A stretch of 64,000 bases of DNA from an uncultured Allomuricauda sp. (lineage in GTDB: Bacteria; Bacteroidota; Bacteroidia; Flavobacteriales; Flavobacteriaceae). The position numbers and the translations under genes were made by a program. The DNA lies in contig NZ_CANMPQ010000001.1 of the NCBI RefSeq assembly GCF_947499695.1, positions 310,001-374,000 of the forward strand, in the 5' to 3' direction. Under the pieces are notes generated by a model. That model made no database searches and was not told where the DNA came from. It saw nothing but the letters and a program-made list of their open reading frames with translations. Below are positions 37,018-46,150 of the stretch, piece after piece (the stretch's first letter is position 1; each line of letters starts with the position of its first letter).

Positions 37018-38262
37018 ATGACCCACAATCCTTTCAATACTGACAGATTTGCCAAATCATGGCTTAAACATTTTAAGGATTCAATGCCTTCAAAACGTTT
37101 TGATTATATCAATGGAGTTAACTTTTATAAGGACAAGCACCTTCCTTTGTATATAAATGTTGGTAAAAATTTAACCAAAGGTTTTTACTATACCATAAAT
37201 TCGGACAAGGTAGTTAACTCCAATAATGTCTTTCTTATACGGGATATACCCACATATTTTAATGTGCCAGAGTTGAAAGGTGTAAAAGGCTTGAAGGCAA
37301 TTAAAGCAAGGCAGTACAATGGTTATTTGACTTATTTGGAAAAGTATTCCAATCTGGAGGATTTTATCATTGACAAGTATAATTCTTCTGGTAGAAATGT
37401 TTTAAGGAGACGTTTAAAGGGTCTAGAAACTAGTTTTGACATTAAGCATGAGGTTTTTTACGGAGCCATAGAACAAGATACGTACGATGTAATAATTGAG
37501 GAGTTCCATAGGCTGTTGATCAAAAGGTTTTCGGAGAAAAAAACAGAATATCACATACTAAAGAAATGGGATTATTTTAAGGAGATAATCTACTCAATGG
37601 TATTGAACAAAGAAGCAGTTTTGTATGTAATCTATGCGAATGAAAATCCAATAGGCATTTATCTGAGCATCTGCTTCAATAATGTTGTTTCAGGTGCAAT
37701 ACCTGTCTTTGATACAGATTATGCCAAATTTGGACTGGGAAATATTTTGACCCTGAAACAAATTGAATGGTGTATAGAAAATAAGATGGAGATTTTTGAT
37801 TCTTCAAAAGGGGACTATGGCGAAAAAGAACGTATCAGTGATTTAAAATACTTCTTTGAATATCATATTTTATACAACCCAAGGTCCATTGCATCAAGTG
37901 TTTTGGCGTTTGGCATCAGTTCATTTTTTAAGTTAAAGCAGTTTTTGAGAGAAAAGGAAATACATTCTTTTTACCATAATCTAAAATTCAAGCTAAGTCT
38001 TGGGAAAGAGAGCAAAAATCCAAATCAAATAAAGTATGAATTTACTGAATCAGCAGCAGATACTTTTCAAAATGAGAATGTAGACCTAATTGATATTCAA
38101 GGCGAAGATTACCTTTTTCTAAAAAAAATGGTCTATAACTTTTTGTATAAAAGTCGTGAGCATGTAAAGGATGTTAAAATATATAAAGAGTCAGAGTTCC
38201 GAAACACTTATCATATTGTGGGAAAAAACAAAATGCTAAAAATAACGGAGGTTACGACTTAA
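37018..38262 (+). CDS. FemAB/GNAT-fold transferase (Acetyltransf_6-like)
   Basis: Protein of 414 residues. The central region (about 120-290) has the BioF2/CelD-like GNAT fold: YNSSGRNVLRRRLKGLE, then EAVLYVIYANENPIGIYLSICFNN and KFGLGNILTLKQIEWCIENKMEIFDSSKGD. This family includes acyl- and aminoacyl-transferases acting on cell-surface polymers. The last 100 residues are a charged extension with no recognised fold. It is separated from the operon on its left by about 135 bp and converges on the sulfotransferase. It could attach the acid activated by one of the adenylate-forming proteins; this is speculation. Confidence 0.72.
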   Translation: MTHNPFNTDRFAKSWLKHFKDSMPSKRFDYINGVNFYKDKHLPLYINVGKNLTKGFYYTINSDKVVNSNNVFLIRDIPTYFNVPELKGVKGLKAIKARQYNGYLTYLEKYSNLEDFIIDKYNSSGRNVLRRRLKGLETSFDIKHEVFYGAIEQDTYDVIIEEFHRLLIKRFSEKKTEYHILKKWDYFKEIIYSMVLNKEAVLYVIYANENPIGIYLSICFNNVVSGAIPVFDTDYAKFGLGNILTLKQIEWCIENKMEIFDSSKGDYGEKERISDLKYFFEYHILYNPRSIASSVLAFGISSFFKLKQFLREKEIHSFYHNLKFKLSLGKESKNPNQIKYEFTESAADTFQNENVDLIDIQGEDYLFLKKMVYNFLYKSREHVKDVKIYKESEFRNTYHIVGKNKMLKITEVTT

Positions 38263-38309
38263 AAAGTAGCAGTTTTGGTAATTAATTGTTTTAGGGAATA
38301 TGGTTAGTC

Positions 38310-39089
38310 TTATTTGGTGTTAAGGCTATTGACCAAACTTTCATATTCGTTGTCTATTTCCTTGTCTTCATAAACGAAATGTTTGACCAAGCCTTTGTTT
38401 TGTTCAGATTTATCTGGTTTAGCTTCTTCGCCTATCAGATTTTCCATGGTCGGCAAGAAACTTTGTAAATCTTTGATCCATACATAATGAACATTTTTCA
38501 GCTTACCTGTCTTTTCTGTAAATGACATATAAAATTGTAACATTTTTGAAACAATTTCTTGCTGCTCTTGCTCATCGTAATTGAAAAAATTGGATAAATC
38601 CACGCCAACAATTTTTTTCCAAAAAAGCTCATTTGTCCAAAAATAATGTTGTCTGTATTTTTTTATCTGATACCAATGATTGATTACGGATGTAACCCAA
38701 GAAGCAGGTTTCCGTAAAATGCATATGTATGTTAACTCTTTGGCAATTGTATGATTGGCAAGTTCATCTATATAAGCGCTCCAGAACCCAGATGATTCAA
38801 GTTTTAGATCAAGCGTGTTTAACCTTCTAACAAAAAAGGCATCAAAATCTTCCGCCATGGTTTTTACAGAGGCATAGTGTATTGGTTCATGTGCTGAAAT
38901 AGCATAATTAAAACACCCTGCCAGAAAAGTGGTGCCAGTTTTATAGGGAGAGATGCTGTAGATTGTTTTATTGTTCAATATTGCATTGTTCTCTTTAGAA
39001 AAACCTTTTACAATTTTTTTGGCTTTGATTTCTATTGCCGTTTTATGTAAAGGAGTTCGTACAATAAACTTGTTTATCTCTTTAATCAT
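38310..39089 (-). CDS. Sulfotransferase-family protein
   Basis: Protein of 259 residues. The 5'-phosphosulfate-binding loop is SISPYKTGTTFLAG (residues 45-58) with K50, T51 and T53-T54 in the right order. A likely 3'-phosphate site is CILRKPASWVTSVINHWYQ. The rest is consistent with a small PAPS-dependent sulfotransferase. Marine Bacteroidota exopolysaccharides are often sulfated, so transfer of sulfate to the polymer is likely. PAPS-forming genes are not in the window. It is transcribed opposite to the main operon and in line with ugd. Confidence 0.72.
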   Translation of the reverse strand: MIKEINKFIVRTPLHKTAIEIKAKKIVKGFSKENNAILNNKTIYSISPYKTGTTFLAGCFNYAISAHEPIHYASVKTMAEDFDAFFVRRLNTLDLKLESSGFWSAYIDELANHTIAKELTYICILRKPASWVTSVINHWYQIKKYRQHYFWTNELFWKKIVGVDLSNFFNYDEQEQQEIVSKMLQFYMSFTEKTGKLKNVHYVWIKDLQSFLPTMENLIGEEAKPDKSEQNKGLVKHFVYEDKEIDNEYESLVNSLNTK

Positions 39090-39319
39090 GCTTTTAACCT
39101 ATTGTTTTCGTGTTCAAAATAGTAAAATAGTTTTGATATAATTATACAAAAGACGACAAGCAGTACAAAAGATAGATGTGAGACATATAAAAACGTGTCT
39201 ACCGTTTTAACTCACCTATGTATGAACATTGAAACGTTAATGATGAATGACCAATTTTTTTCTTTTTGAACTAATTGGTTTAGTGGATATTAATTAATTC
39301 TTTTTTCATGAAACCTTTT

Positions 39320-40654
39320 CTAATTGTTATTTTTTCCAATTTGATAATAGGTGAACCCCAGTTCTTTAAGGCGTTCACTATCAAATTGATTTCGTCCATC
39401 AAAAACAATAGGCTCTTTCAAGGTATTTTGTATTTCCATAAAATCGGGTGAACGAAATTCTTTCCACTCGGTCAAAAGTAATAGAGAATCTGCTCCTTGT
39501 AATGCTTCATATTTGGTATCAGTATAAGAAATGCCTTCCAAATCCTTTAAATAGTACGTTTGTGCTTCGTGAATTGCTTTTGGATCATAAGCTTGGATTT
39601 TGGCACCTAAAGAAGCTAATTTTTTTATAATATAAATGGATGGAGCCTCTCGCATATCATCGGTTCCAGGTTTAAAAGATAACCCCCATACAGCAAAGGT
39701 TTTATTTGATAAGTCTTCACCGTAATGCGATATTACTTTGTTAGCTATTACAAATTTTTGCCTGTCATTTACATCTTCTACTGCATTCAAGAGTTGTGCG
39801 TCGTAGCCCTCTTGCTCCGCAGTTTTCTTAAGTGCTTTTACATCTTTTGGGAAACATGACCCGCCATATCCGCTGCCGGGATATATAAAACTATAGCCTA
39901 TCCGGCTATCTGAACCTATTCCAATGCGCACTTTGTTCACATCTGCTCCAACCAATTCACAGATATTTGACACTTCGTTCATGAAAGATATTTTTGTGGC
40001 CAACATCGCATTTGCTACATATTTAGTCATTTCTGCGGAACGTACATCCATTACCAACATTCTATCCATACTACTCCTAAAAAATGGTGCATATAACCTG
40101 CGCATAGCCTCTGCTGTTTCTTTGTCCTCTGTACCGACAACGACCCTATCTGGTTTCATGAAATCACTAATGGCGTCTCCTTCTTTCAAAAATTCTGGAT
40201 TTGACACTACATGAAACCGTATTTTTTTACCCCTCTTGTCCAATTCCTTGTTTATTACAGATCGAACCTTATCTGCAGTACCTACTGGAACAGTGGATTT
40301 ATCGACAACAATGAGGGGTGTGGTCATATGTTGTCCAATTTCAGAAGCAACTTGTAACACATATTGTAAGTCGGCAGACCCATCTTCTCCCATTGGAGTT
40401 CCAACTGCAATAAATGCCATATTACAGTTATCCAAACATTCTTGCAATTTGGTATGAAAATTAAGAGTCTTGTTTGCAACATTGCGCTTTACCATTGCTT
40501 CCAGCCCAGGTTCATAAATTGGGACAATGCCATTTTTTAAGTTTTCTATCTTTTGCTCATCTATATCCACACAGGTAACTGTATTTCCCATTTCAGCAAA
40601 GCATGTACCAGTAACAAGGCCAACATATCCGGTTCCAACAATTGTTATTTTCAT
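39320..40654 (-). CDS. ugd: UDP-glucose 6-dehydrogenase
   Basis: Oxidises UDP-glucose to UDP-glucuronate with two NAD. It has 444 residues. The Rossmann loop is [10 protein letters not shown] (7-16). [34 protein letters not shown] and the catalytic Cys in [14 protein letters not shown] are intact, and [17 protein letters not shown] starts the C-terminal domain. The next gene upstream on the same strand is the UDP-GlcA 4-epimerase, which uses its product. Both are read opposite to the main operon. Confidence 0.95.
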   Translation of the reverse strand: MKITIVGTGYVGLVTGTCFAEMGNTVTCVDIDEQKIENLKNGIVPIYEPGLEAMVKRNVANKTLNFHTKLQECLDNCNMAFIAVGTPMGEDGSADLQYVLQVASEIGQHMTTPLIVVDKSTVPVGTADKVRSVINKELDKRGKKIRFHVVSNPEFLKEGDAISDFMKPDRVVVGTEDKETAEAMRRLYAPFFRSSMDRMLVMDVRSAEMTKYVANAMLATKISFMNEVSNICELVGADVNKVRIGIGSDSRIGYSFIYPGSGYGGSCFPKDVKALKKTAEQEGYDAQLLNAVEDVNDRQKFVIANKVISHYGEDLSNKTFAVWGLSFKPGTDDMREAPSIYIIKKLASLGAKIQAYDPKAIHEAQTYYLKDLEGISYTDTKYEALQGADSLLLLTEWKEFRSPDFMEIQNTLKEPIVFDGRNQFDSERLKELGFTYYQIGKNNN

Positions 40655-40900
40655 ATTTTCACTTCTTTAATCACAAATATTTTCAAACTATTTTTTAAAC
40701 AGGCTAAAGTTTGGGCAACATCAATTGAGTTTAAAAAATAAGATTATTGACGGTTCAATATTCGCATGCAAATATCCAACAAACTAGTTAATCGGTATAC
40801 GGTTTTAGATAAACTTTTGATAAAACGGTTGAAATGTAATTTTGACGAGCTGTTGTTAGGAATTTTACCTGAGATTTTAGATTATAGGGTCAAAGTAAAA

Positions 40901-41929
40901 TTAAGCGTTGTAATATTTTCGATACCATTCAATAAATTTCTTGACTCCTACATTTATTGAAGTATCGGGATGATAATTATAATCTCTTTCTAAGTCACTA
41001 ACATCTGCCCAAGTCTCCTTTACATCTCCCGGTTGCATCGGTTTCATGATTTTAGTTGCTTTAACACCTATTGTTTTCTCTATTTCTTCAATGAAATCGA
41101 GCAATTTTACGGATTTACTATTTCCTATGTTGTATAAATTATAGAGGTTCTCTGGATTATAAGAAGAGGTGTAATTATCTTCAATGATAGGTGTCAATCC
41201 ATTAATTATATCATCAATATATGTAAAATCCCTTTTTAAGTCACCACCATTAAATACTTCAATAGGGGCATTTTCAAGAATAGCCTTTGTAAATAAGAAC
41301 ATCGCCATATCTGGACGCCCCCAAGGACCATAGACAGTAAAAAACCGCAGTCCAGTGGTCCTAAAACCAAATAAGTGGCTATAGGTATGGGCCATCAATT
41401 CATTACTTTTTTTTGAGGCGGCATAGAGGCTGATAGGATTATCAACGGTATGGGAAATTTTAAATGGAACCTTTTTATTCAATCCGTAGACACTGGAACT
41501 ACTGGCATACACCAAATGCTTGATTTTGTAGTTTCGACAACACTCTAAAAGATTAGAGAAACCGACAATATTACTGTTTATATATGCTGATGGGTTTTCA
41601 AGGCTGTAACGAACTCCTGCTTGGGCAGCAAGATTGCATACAACATCAAATTTTTCTGAATCAAATAAATTGGTAAGCTCACTACTTTCTTCCAAAGAAA
41701 TATGCAGAAATTTTAGTTTATCCCCATGCCTGTCACTGGCAAAGATTCGACTGGATTTTTCAGCTTTTTCTTTCGATAAACCTAATTGCTCTAGTCTATT
41801 GAATTTAAGCGATGTATCGTAGTAATCATTAATATTATCTAACCCTACAACATGATGACCTATTTTTAACAATCTTTCACAAAGGTGAAACCCAATAAAT
41901 CCGGCAGCTCCAGTAACTAGTATCTTCAT
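40901..41929 (-). CDS. UDP-glucuronate 4-epimerase-like protein
   Basis: Extended SDR of 342 residues. Features are GAAGFIGFHLCERLL, DNINDYYD (typical of UDP-GlcA epimerases), NLAAQAGVRYSLENPSAYINSN, YASSSSVYG with the active-site Ser, and the Y-xxx-K pair in LYAASKKSNE. RFFTVYGPWGRPDMA and WADVSDLERDYNYHPDT are also standard. It would convert UDP-GlcA to UDP-GalA. It lies 246 bp upstream of ugd on the same strand; no convincing gene lies in that gap. Confidence 0.9.
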   Translation of the reverse strand: MKILVTGAAGFIGFHLCERLLKIGHHVVGLDNINDYYDTSLKFNRLEQLGLSKEKAEKSSRIFASDRHGDKLKFLHISLEESSELTNLFDSEKFDVVCNLAAQAGVRYSLENPSAYINSNIVGFSNLLECCRNYKIKHLVYASSSSVYGLNKKVPFKISHTVDNPISLYAASKKSNELMAHTYSHLFGFRTTGLRFFTVYGPWGRPDMAMFLFTKAILENAPIEVFNGGDLKRDFTYIDDIINGLTPIIEDNYTSSYNPENLYNLYNIGNSKSVKLLDFIEEIEKTIGVKATKIMKPMQPGDVKETWADVSDLERDYNYHPDTSINVGVKKFIEWYRKYYNA

Positions 41930-42255
41930 AATATTATTTCGGTTTCAAATATCGAAAAATCACTAAATGTTGTTAATAATGGCCTTACCATCTCTGTATT
42001 TGGATTCACTTTCTTTAATGTGTGCAAAATAAAGAAAATGTTTAATTATTGATTATAACTTACCCCTAACTAGAACATGTTGTTAGACCTTTTATTTGGT
42101 CATTAACACTGGGAACAAGTATAAATTGAACCTGGTGCAATTTTACTCTTTTGGTTCTTGAACGAGTATTTCCAACTTATATCGAATTGTCATATCAAAT
42201 TGATTGAAATTACTCTTTTAGAATTAGTTTTAACGGAAATTCCTCAAATTATCAA
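41930..42255. other. Divergent intergenic spacer without recognised elements
   Basis: A+T-rich spacer of 326 bp between the divergent epimerase and aminotransferase genes. It must contain promoters for both directions, but I found no clean TTG-N19-TAnnTTTG match, hairpin, RNA gene or reading frame. Confidence 0.4.
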
Positions 42256-43389
42256 ATGAAGATTGAAGTTCAAGAAAAAATATGGCTTTCTTCCCCTCAC
42301 ATGGGACCTACGGAGCAGTTATACGTTAAGCAAGCGTTTGATAGTAACTGGATAGCCCCTTTAGGACCTAATGTTAGCGGTTTTGAAAAAGATCTTGAAG
42401 ATTACGTTGGAAATGATGTGAACGTGGCTTGTTTAAGTTCTGGTACCGGGGCAATTCATTTGGCTTTAGAGCTTTTAGGAGTGGGGAAAGGAGATGAAGT
42501 ACTTTGTCAAAGCTTTACATTCGCCGCATCTGCTAACCCAATAACCTATTTAGGTGCTAACCCTGTTTTTATTGATAGTGAAACAGAAACTTGGAACATC
42601 TCTCCAGAACTTTTAGAAACAGCAATTGAAGATAGAATAAATGAAGGCAAAAAACCAAAGGCAATAATTGCTGTCCATCTATATGGGATGCCATATAAGA
42701 TAAACGAGATCGTGGAGATTTCAAGAAAATATGATATCCCAATAATTGAAGATAGTGCAGAGGCTTTGGGGAGTATTTACCATGGCATCAGATGCGGAGG
42801 TTTTGGTGATATTGCAATTCTGTCGTTTAATGGGAACAAAATTATTACAACTTCAGGAGGTGGTGCATTGTTAAGTAAAAACAAGGAACTTACGGATAAA
42901 GCCGTTTTCCTTGCAACGCAAGCAAGAGATAATGCCCCTCATTATCAACATTCTCAGATTGGGTATAATTATCGCATGAGCAATGTTCTTGCTGGTATCG
43001 GTAGAGGACAGATGGAAGTACTGCCTGAAAGAGTTTTGGCAAGAAGAAGTAACCATCAATTTTATAAAGAAAATTTATCAGGAATTTCCAATATAGAGTT
43101 TTTGGATGAACCTGAAGGAAGTTATTCCAACAGATGGTTGACGTGCATTTTGACACCCTCTTTTGGGGTCCGTGAAAAGATTAGAATTGCACTTGGTAAT
43201 GAGAACATCGAATCAAGACCACTTTGGAAGCCTATGCATTTGCAACCAGTATTTGAAAATCAAAAACATTACACCAATGGAGTAAGCGAAGATCTTTTCA
43301 CTAGAGGCTTATGCTTACCTAGCGGTTCAAATCTGGGCCATGAAGAATTAAATCGAATATGTAATATCATTAAAAACCTACTTAAATGA
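42256..43389 (+). CDS. DegT/DnrJ/EryC1/StrS sugar aminotransferase (PglE-like)
   Basis: PLP-dependent aminotransferase of 377 residues. It begins KIWLSSPHMGPTEQLYVKQAF, has CLSSGTGAIHLALELLG, IIEDSAEALGS and the PLP lysine in LSFNGNKIITTSGGGAL; NYRMSNVLAGIGRGQME is a family signature. The start resembles PglE-type enzymes that aminate UDP-4-keto-6-deoxy-GlcNAc at C4. It overlaps the dehydratase gene at 43386 by 4 bp (ATGA), so the two surely act in one pathway. Confidence 0.9.
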   Translation: MKIEVQEKIWLSSPHMGPTEQLYVKQAFDSNWIAPLGPNVSGFEKDLEDYVGNDVNVACLSSGTGAIHLALELLGVGKGDEVLCQSFTFAASANPITYLGANPVFIDSETETWNISPELLETAIEDRINEGKKPKAIIAVHLYGMPYKINEIVEISRKYDIPIIEDSAEALGSIYHGIRCGGFGDIAILSFNGNKIITTSGGGALLSKNKELTDKAVFLATQARDNAPHYQHSQIGYNYRMSNVLAGIGRGQMEVLPERVLARRSNHQFYKENLSGISNIEFLDEPEGSYSNRWLTCILTPSFGVREKIRIALGNENIESRPLWKPMHLQPVFENQKHYTNGVSEDLFTRGLCLPSGSNLGHEELNRICNIIKNLLK

Positions 43390-45332
43390 TAAGAAAGTAC
43401 ATTTTTGAGAATGACAAACATTATGCATCTAAGTGGACAGTACTCCTCATAGACTTATTAATTGTTGGCATTTCGTTTATTTTGGCTTATTTTATCAGGT
43501 TCAATCTTAGCTTCAATTTTGATGTTCAAAGACTATGGGTACAATTGCCGATAGTAATATTGTTGTTTTTAGGAGCTTTCCTGGTTTCCGGCAGTTATAA
43601 AGGGGTTGTTAGACATACTGGAATAAAAGATGTGTATGCCATTTTTAATGCTATTTGTTTGGCTAGTATTAGCACAATAGTCATTATTCTATTCAATAGA
43701 TATACAGAATTGGTCAATGGGTTTACCATTCCATTATCAATCATTATTATTAATAGCTTGCTGACCTTTATAGCACTTACTTCTGCTAGATATGTTTTCA
43801 AGATTTCATATGAAAGCTTGGCTACCAGTAATGGGATTCCATCAAAGAATATAATTGTTTATGGCGCTGGAGAATCAGGTATAATCACATACAATACTTT
43901 GACCAACCATTCCAAGATGAAAGTTAAAGTCGTTGGGTTTGTGGATAATAATCTACAAAAAGTGGGCAAGCAGATTAATGGAGTCAAGGTTTATAACAAA
44001 TCCATACTAAGCAAGGAATTCGTTAGATTTCATAATATAACTGAAGTTGTTTTTTCAATTCAGAGCATCCCGCCAAGAAAATTAAGAACCTTGGTTAATG
44101 AAATTGTTGACCTTCCCGTAAAAGTTAAGATTGTTCCTCCAGTAGAGGACTGGATAAATGGGGAATTGAAGGTTTCACAGATTAAACAAGTTCAGATTGA
44201 AGACCTATTGGACAGACCTCCAATTCAAATCAAAAACAGCAAGGTCATGAGGGACTTTGAGGATAAGGTCATAATGGTTACAGGAGGAGCCGGTTCCATC
44301 GGAAGCGAACTTGTTCGTCAAATTTGTAAATATAGCTACCAATCTCTTATTATCATTGATCAAGCAGAATCTGCACTTTATGATCTGCAACAAGAATTAA
44401 AACAAGCTGGGTTTCATAACTTCATTCCGGTTGTGAGCGATATAAGGGATAAGAATAAGATGAGGGCTTTGTTTGAAGAATACAAACCCAACAGGATCTT
44501 TCATGCCGCGGCTTACAAACATGTTCCCTTAATGGAACGGAATCCATATGAGGCTGTAAAAATCAACATAGCAGGAACTAAAAATATTGTTGATCTTGCA
44601 GTTGAGTCTAATGTAGAAAAATTTGTATTTGTATCCACTGATAAGGCAGTGAATCCAACTAATGTTATGGGAGCAACAAAACGTATTGCCGAAATGTACA
44701 TCAGTTGCAGACAGCAGGAGGGCAAAACAAAGTTTATAACCACTCGATTTGGAAATGTACTGGGATCTAATGGGTCGGTAATACCACTGTTTAGAAAACA
44801 AATTGAAAAAGGAGGTCCTTTAACGGTAACCCATAAAGACATTACTAGATATTTCATGACAATTCCCGAAGCATCTCAATTGGTTTTGGAAGCTGGTGCG
44901 ATGGGCAAGGGAGGTGAAATATTTATTTTCGATATGGGAGAATCTGTTAAGATTTTGGATTTAGCCAAAAATATGATTAGACTCTCAGGTCTTCATTACC
45001 CAGATGATATTGATATTAAAATAACTGGACTTAGGCCAGGAGAAAAACTTTATGAAGAATTGCTGGCTAATGGTGAAAATACCCTTCCGACCTATCATGA
45101 TAAGATAATGATTAGTAAAGTACGGGATATAGATTATACCAAAACAAGGAATATGATTGACGAGCTTTGCATTTCAAATCTATTCTTTAAGGACAATGTT
45201 GTGCAATTGATGAAAAGAATTGTTCCGGAGTATATCTCCAACAATTCTGATTTTTGTAAATTGGACAATGACACGGAGAAGTCTAAAACTAGTGAAACTC
45301 CAAAATCAAAAATTGCTCAACTCAAAAGCTAA
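43386..45332 (+). CDS. Membrane UDP-GlcNAc 4,6-dehydratase (PglF/CapD/WbpM-type)
   Basis: Protein of 648 residues. Four N-terminal membrane helices (about 15-135) are followed by a CoA-binding-like domain (IVYGAGESGIITY) and a C-terminal SDR dehydratase (about 290-600). That part has VTGGAGSIGSELVRQI and the altered active site STDKAVNPTNVMGATKRIAE, with Met in place of Tyr before Lys. RFGNVLGSNGSVIPLF and TGLRPGEKLYEELL complete the match. It makes the UDP-4-keto-6-deoxy sugar used by the aminotransferase upstream. The last 35 residues are a Lys/Ser-rich tail. Confidence 0.93.
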   Translation: MIRKYIFENDKHYASKWTVLLIDLLIVGISFILAYFIRFNLSFNFDVQRLWVQLPIVILLFLGAFLVSGSYKGVVRHTGIKDVYAIFNAICLASISTIVIILFNRYTELVNGFTIPLSIIIINSLLTFIALTSARYVFKISYESLATSNGIPSKNIIVYGAGESGIITYNTLTNHSKMKVKVVGFVDNNLQKVGKQINGVKVYNKSILSKEFVRFHNITEVVFSIQSIPPRKLRTLVNEIVDLPVKVKIVPPVEDWINGELKVSQIKQVQIEDLLDRPPIQIKNSKVMRDFEDKVIMVTGGAGSIGSELVRQICKYSYQSLIIIDQAESALYDLQQELKQAGFHNFIPVVSDIRDKNKMRALFEEYKPNRIFHAAAYKHVPLMERNPYEAVKINIAGTKNIVDLAVESNVEKFVFVSTDKAVNPTNVMGATKRIAEMYISCRQQEGKTKFITTRFGNVLGSNGSVIPLFRKQIEKGGPLTVTHKDITRYFMTIPEASQLVLEAGAMGKGGEIFIFDMGESVKILDLAKNMIRLSGLHYPDDIDIKITGLRPGEKLYEELLANGENTLPTYHDKIMISKVRDIDYTKTRNMIDELCISNLFFKDNVVQLMKRIVPEYISNNSDFCKLDNDTEKSKTSETPKSKIAQLKS

Positions 45333-45345
45333 ATACAAATATTTT

Positions 45346-46110
45346 ATGATTTCAAAATTTAAATTGGCCGCTCTGTCTTTGCTATCCTTGCTAATTTTTT
45401 CATGTGGCCCGAAAAAGGATGTGGTGTACTTTCAGGACGCAAACCAATTTGAAACTCTTATAGACGATAACGCATTTACTACAAAATTCAAAGTTGACGA
45501 TTTGATAAGTATTAATGTTTCAACATTGGATCCTGAAGCAAGTGCTCCTTTTAACTTATTCAGGGGATCTGAAGAAGGAGGAATAAGGCCAGAGCAAGTT
45601 AATTATTTGGTAGATAAAAATGGCGAGATAGACTTTCCTGTTATTGGTAAAGTAAAGATTGTGGGCTTGTCACCGGCGGAAACACAGGAACTGCTTAGGA
45701 ATAAGCTGTCAGATTATCTTAAAAACCCTATCATAAACATTAGGATAAGAAATTTTACGGTAACAGTATTGGGTTCTGTAAATAGACCAGGCACTTATGC
45801 TGTTAACGGCGAACAAATTACAATAATGGAAGCTCTTGGAATGGCAGGTGATATCAATATAAAAGGAAGAAAGGACAATATTATGGTGATTAGAGATTTT
45901 GATGGCACCAAGGTGTACAACAGAATTAATTTAAATCAAAAAAATGCCCTGAAATCCCCCGTATATTACCTTACCCAAAATGATGTTGTTTATGTTGAGC
46001 CCAATCAATCCGGAAAAACCGCTTCCAATTTGGATCAAAGGGCGTCTATAGCTGTGTCAATAATATCTGTTTTGATAACTTCAACGGTTGTTTTACTGAC
46101 AAGGAATTGA
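45346..46110 (+). CDS. Wza-like polysaccharide export lipoprotein
   Basis: Lipoprotein of 254 residues forming part of the outer-membrane export channel. The ATG at 45346 is chosen over an upstream one at 45220 because it starts a lipoprotein signal (MISKFKLAALSLLSLLIFSC, lipid Cys20) and leaves a 13-bp gap to the previous gene. The Poly_export domain (DVVYFQDANQFE, VDDLISINVSTLDPEA, DKNGEIDFPVIGKVKIVG) is followed by an SLBB-like domain (VTVLGSVNRPGTYAVNGEQITIMEALG). The C-terminal helix (SIAVSIISVLITSTVVLLT) spans a membrane, as in Wza-type proteins. It is followed by the Wzc-like kinase. Confidence 0.92.
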   Translation: MISKFKLAALSLLSLLIFSCGPKKDVVYFQDANQFETLIDDNAFTTKFKVDDLISINVSTLDPEASAPFNLFRGSEEGGIRPEQVNYLVDKNGEIDFPVIGKVKIVGLSPAETQELLRNKLSDYLKNPIINIRIRNFTVTVLGSVNRPGTYAVNGEQITIMEALGMAGDINIKGRKDNIMVIRDFDGTKVYNRINLNQKNALKSPVYYLTQNDVVYVEPNQSGKTASNLDQRASIAVSIISVLITSTVVLLTRN

Positions 46111-46150
46111 GTGTGATTTTTTTTAATAATTCCCCTAAATTTTAGTAGTA

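Noticed and set aside
40766..40960. 64-codon frame in the gap between ugd and the UDP-GlcA epimerase gene
   Set aside because: Composition is low-complexity and hydrophobic, it runs into the end of the epimerase gene on the other strand, and no promoter or homology was recognised.
45220..45345. Longer N-terminus for the Wza-like protein
   Set aside because: It would overlap the dehydratase gene by over 100 bp and bury the lipoprotein signal behind 42 residues.
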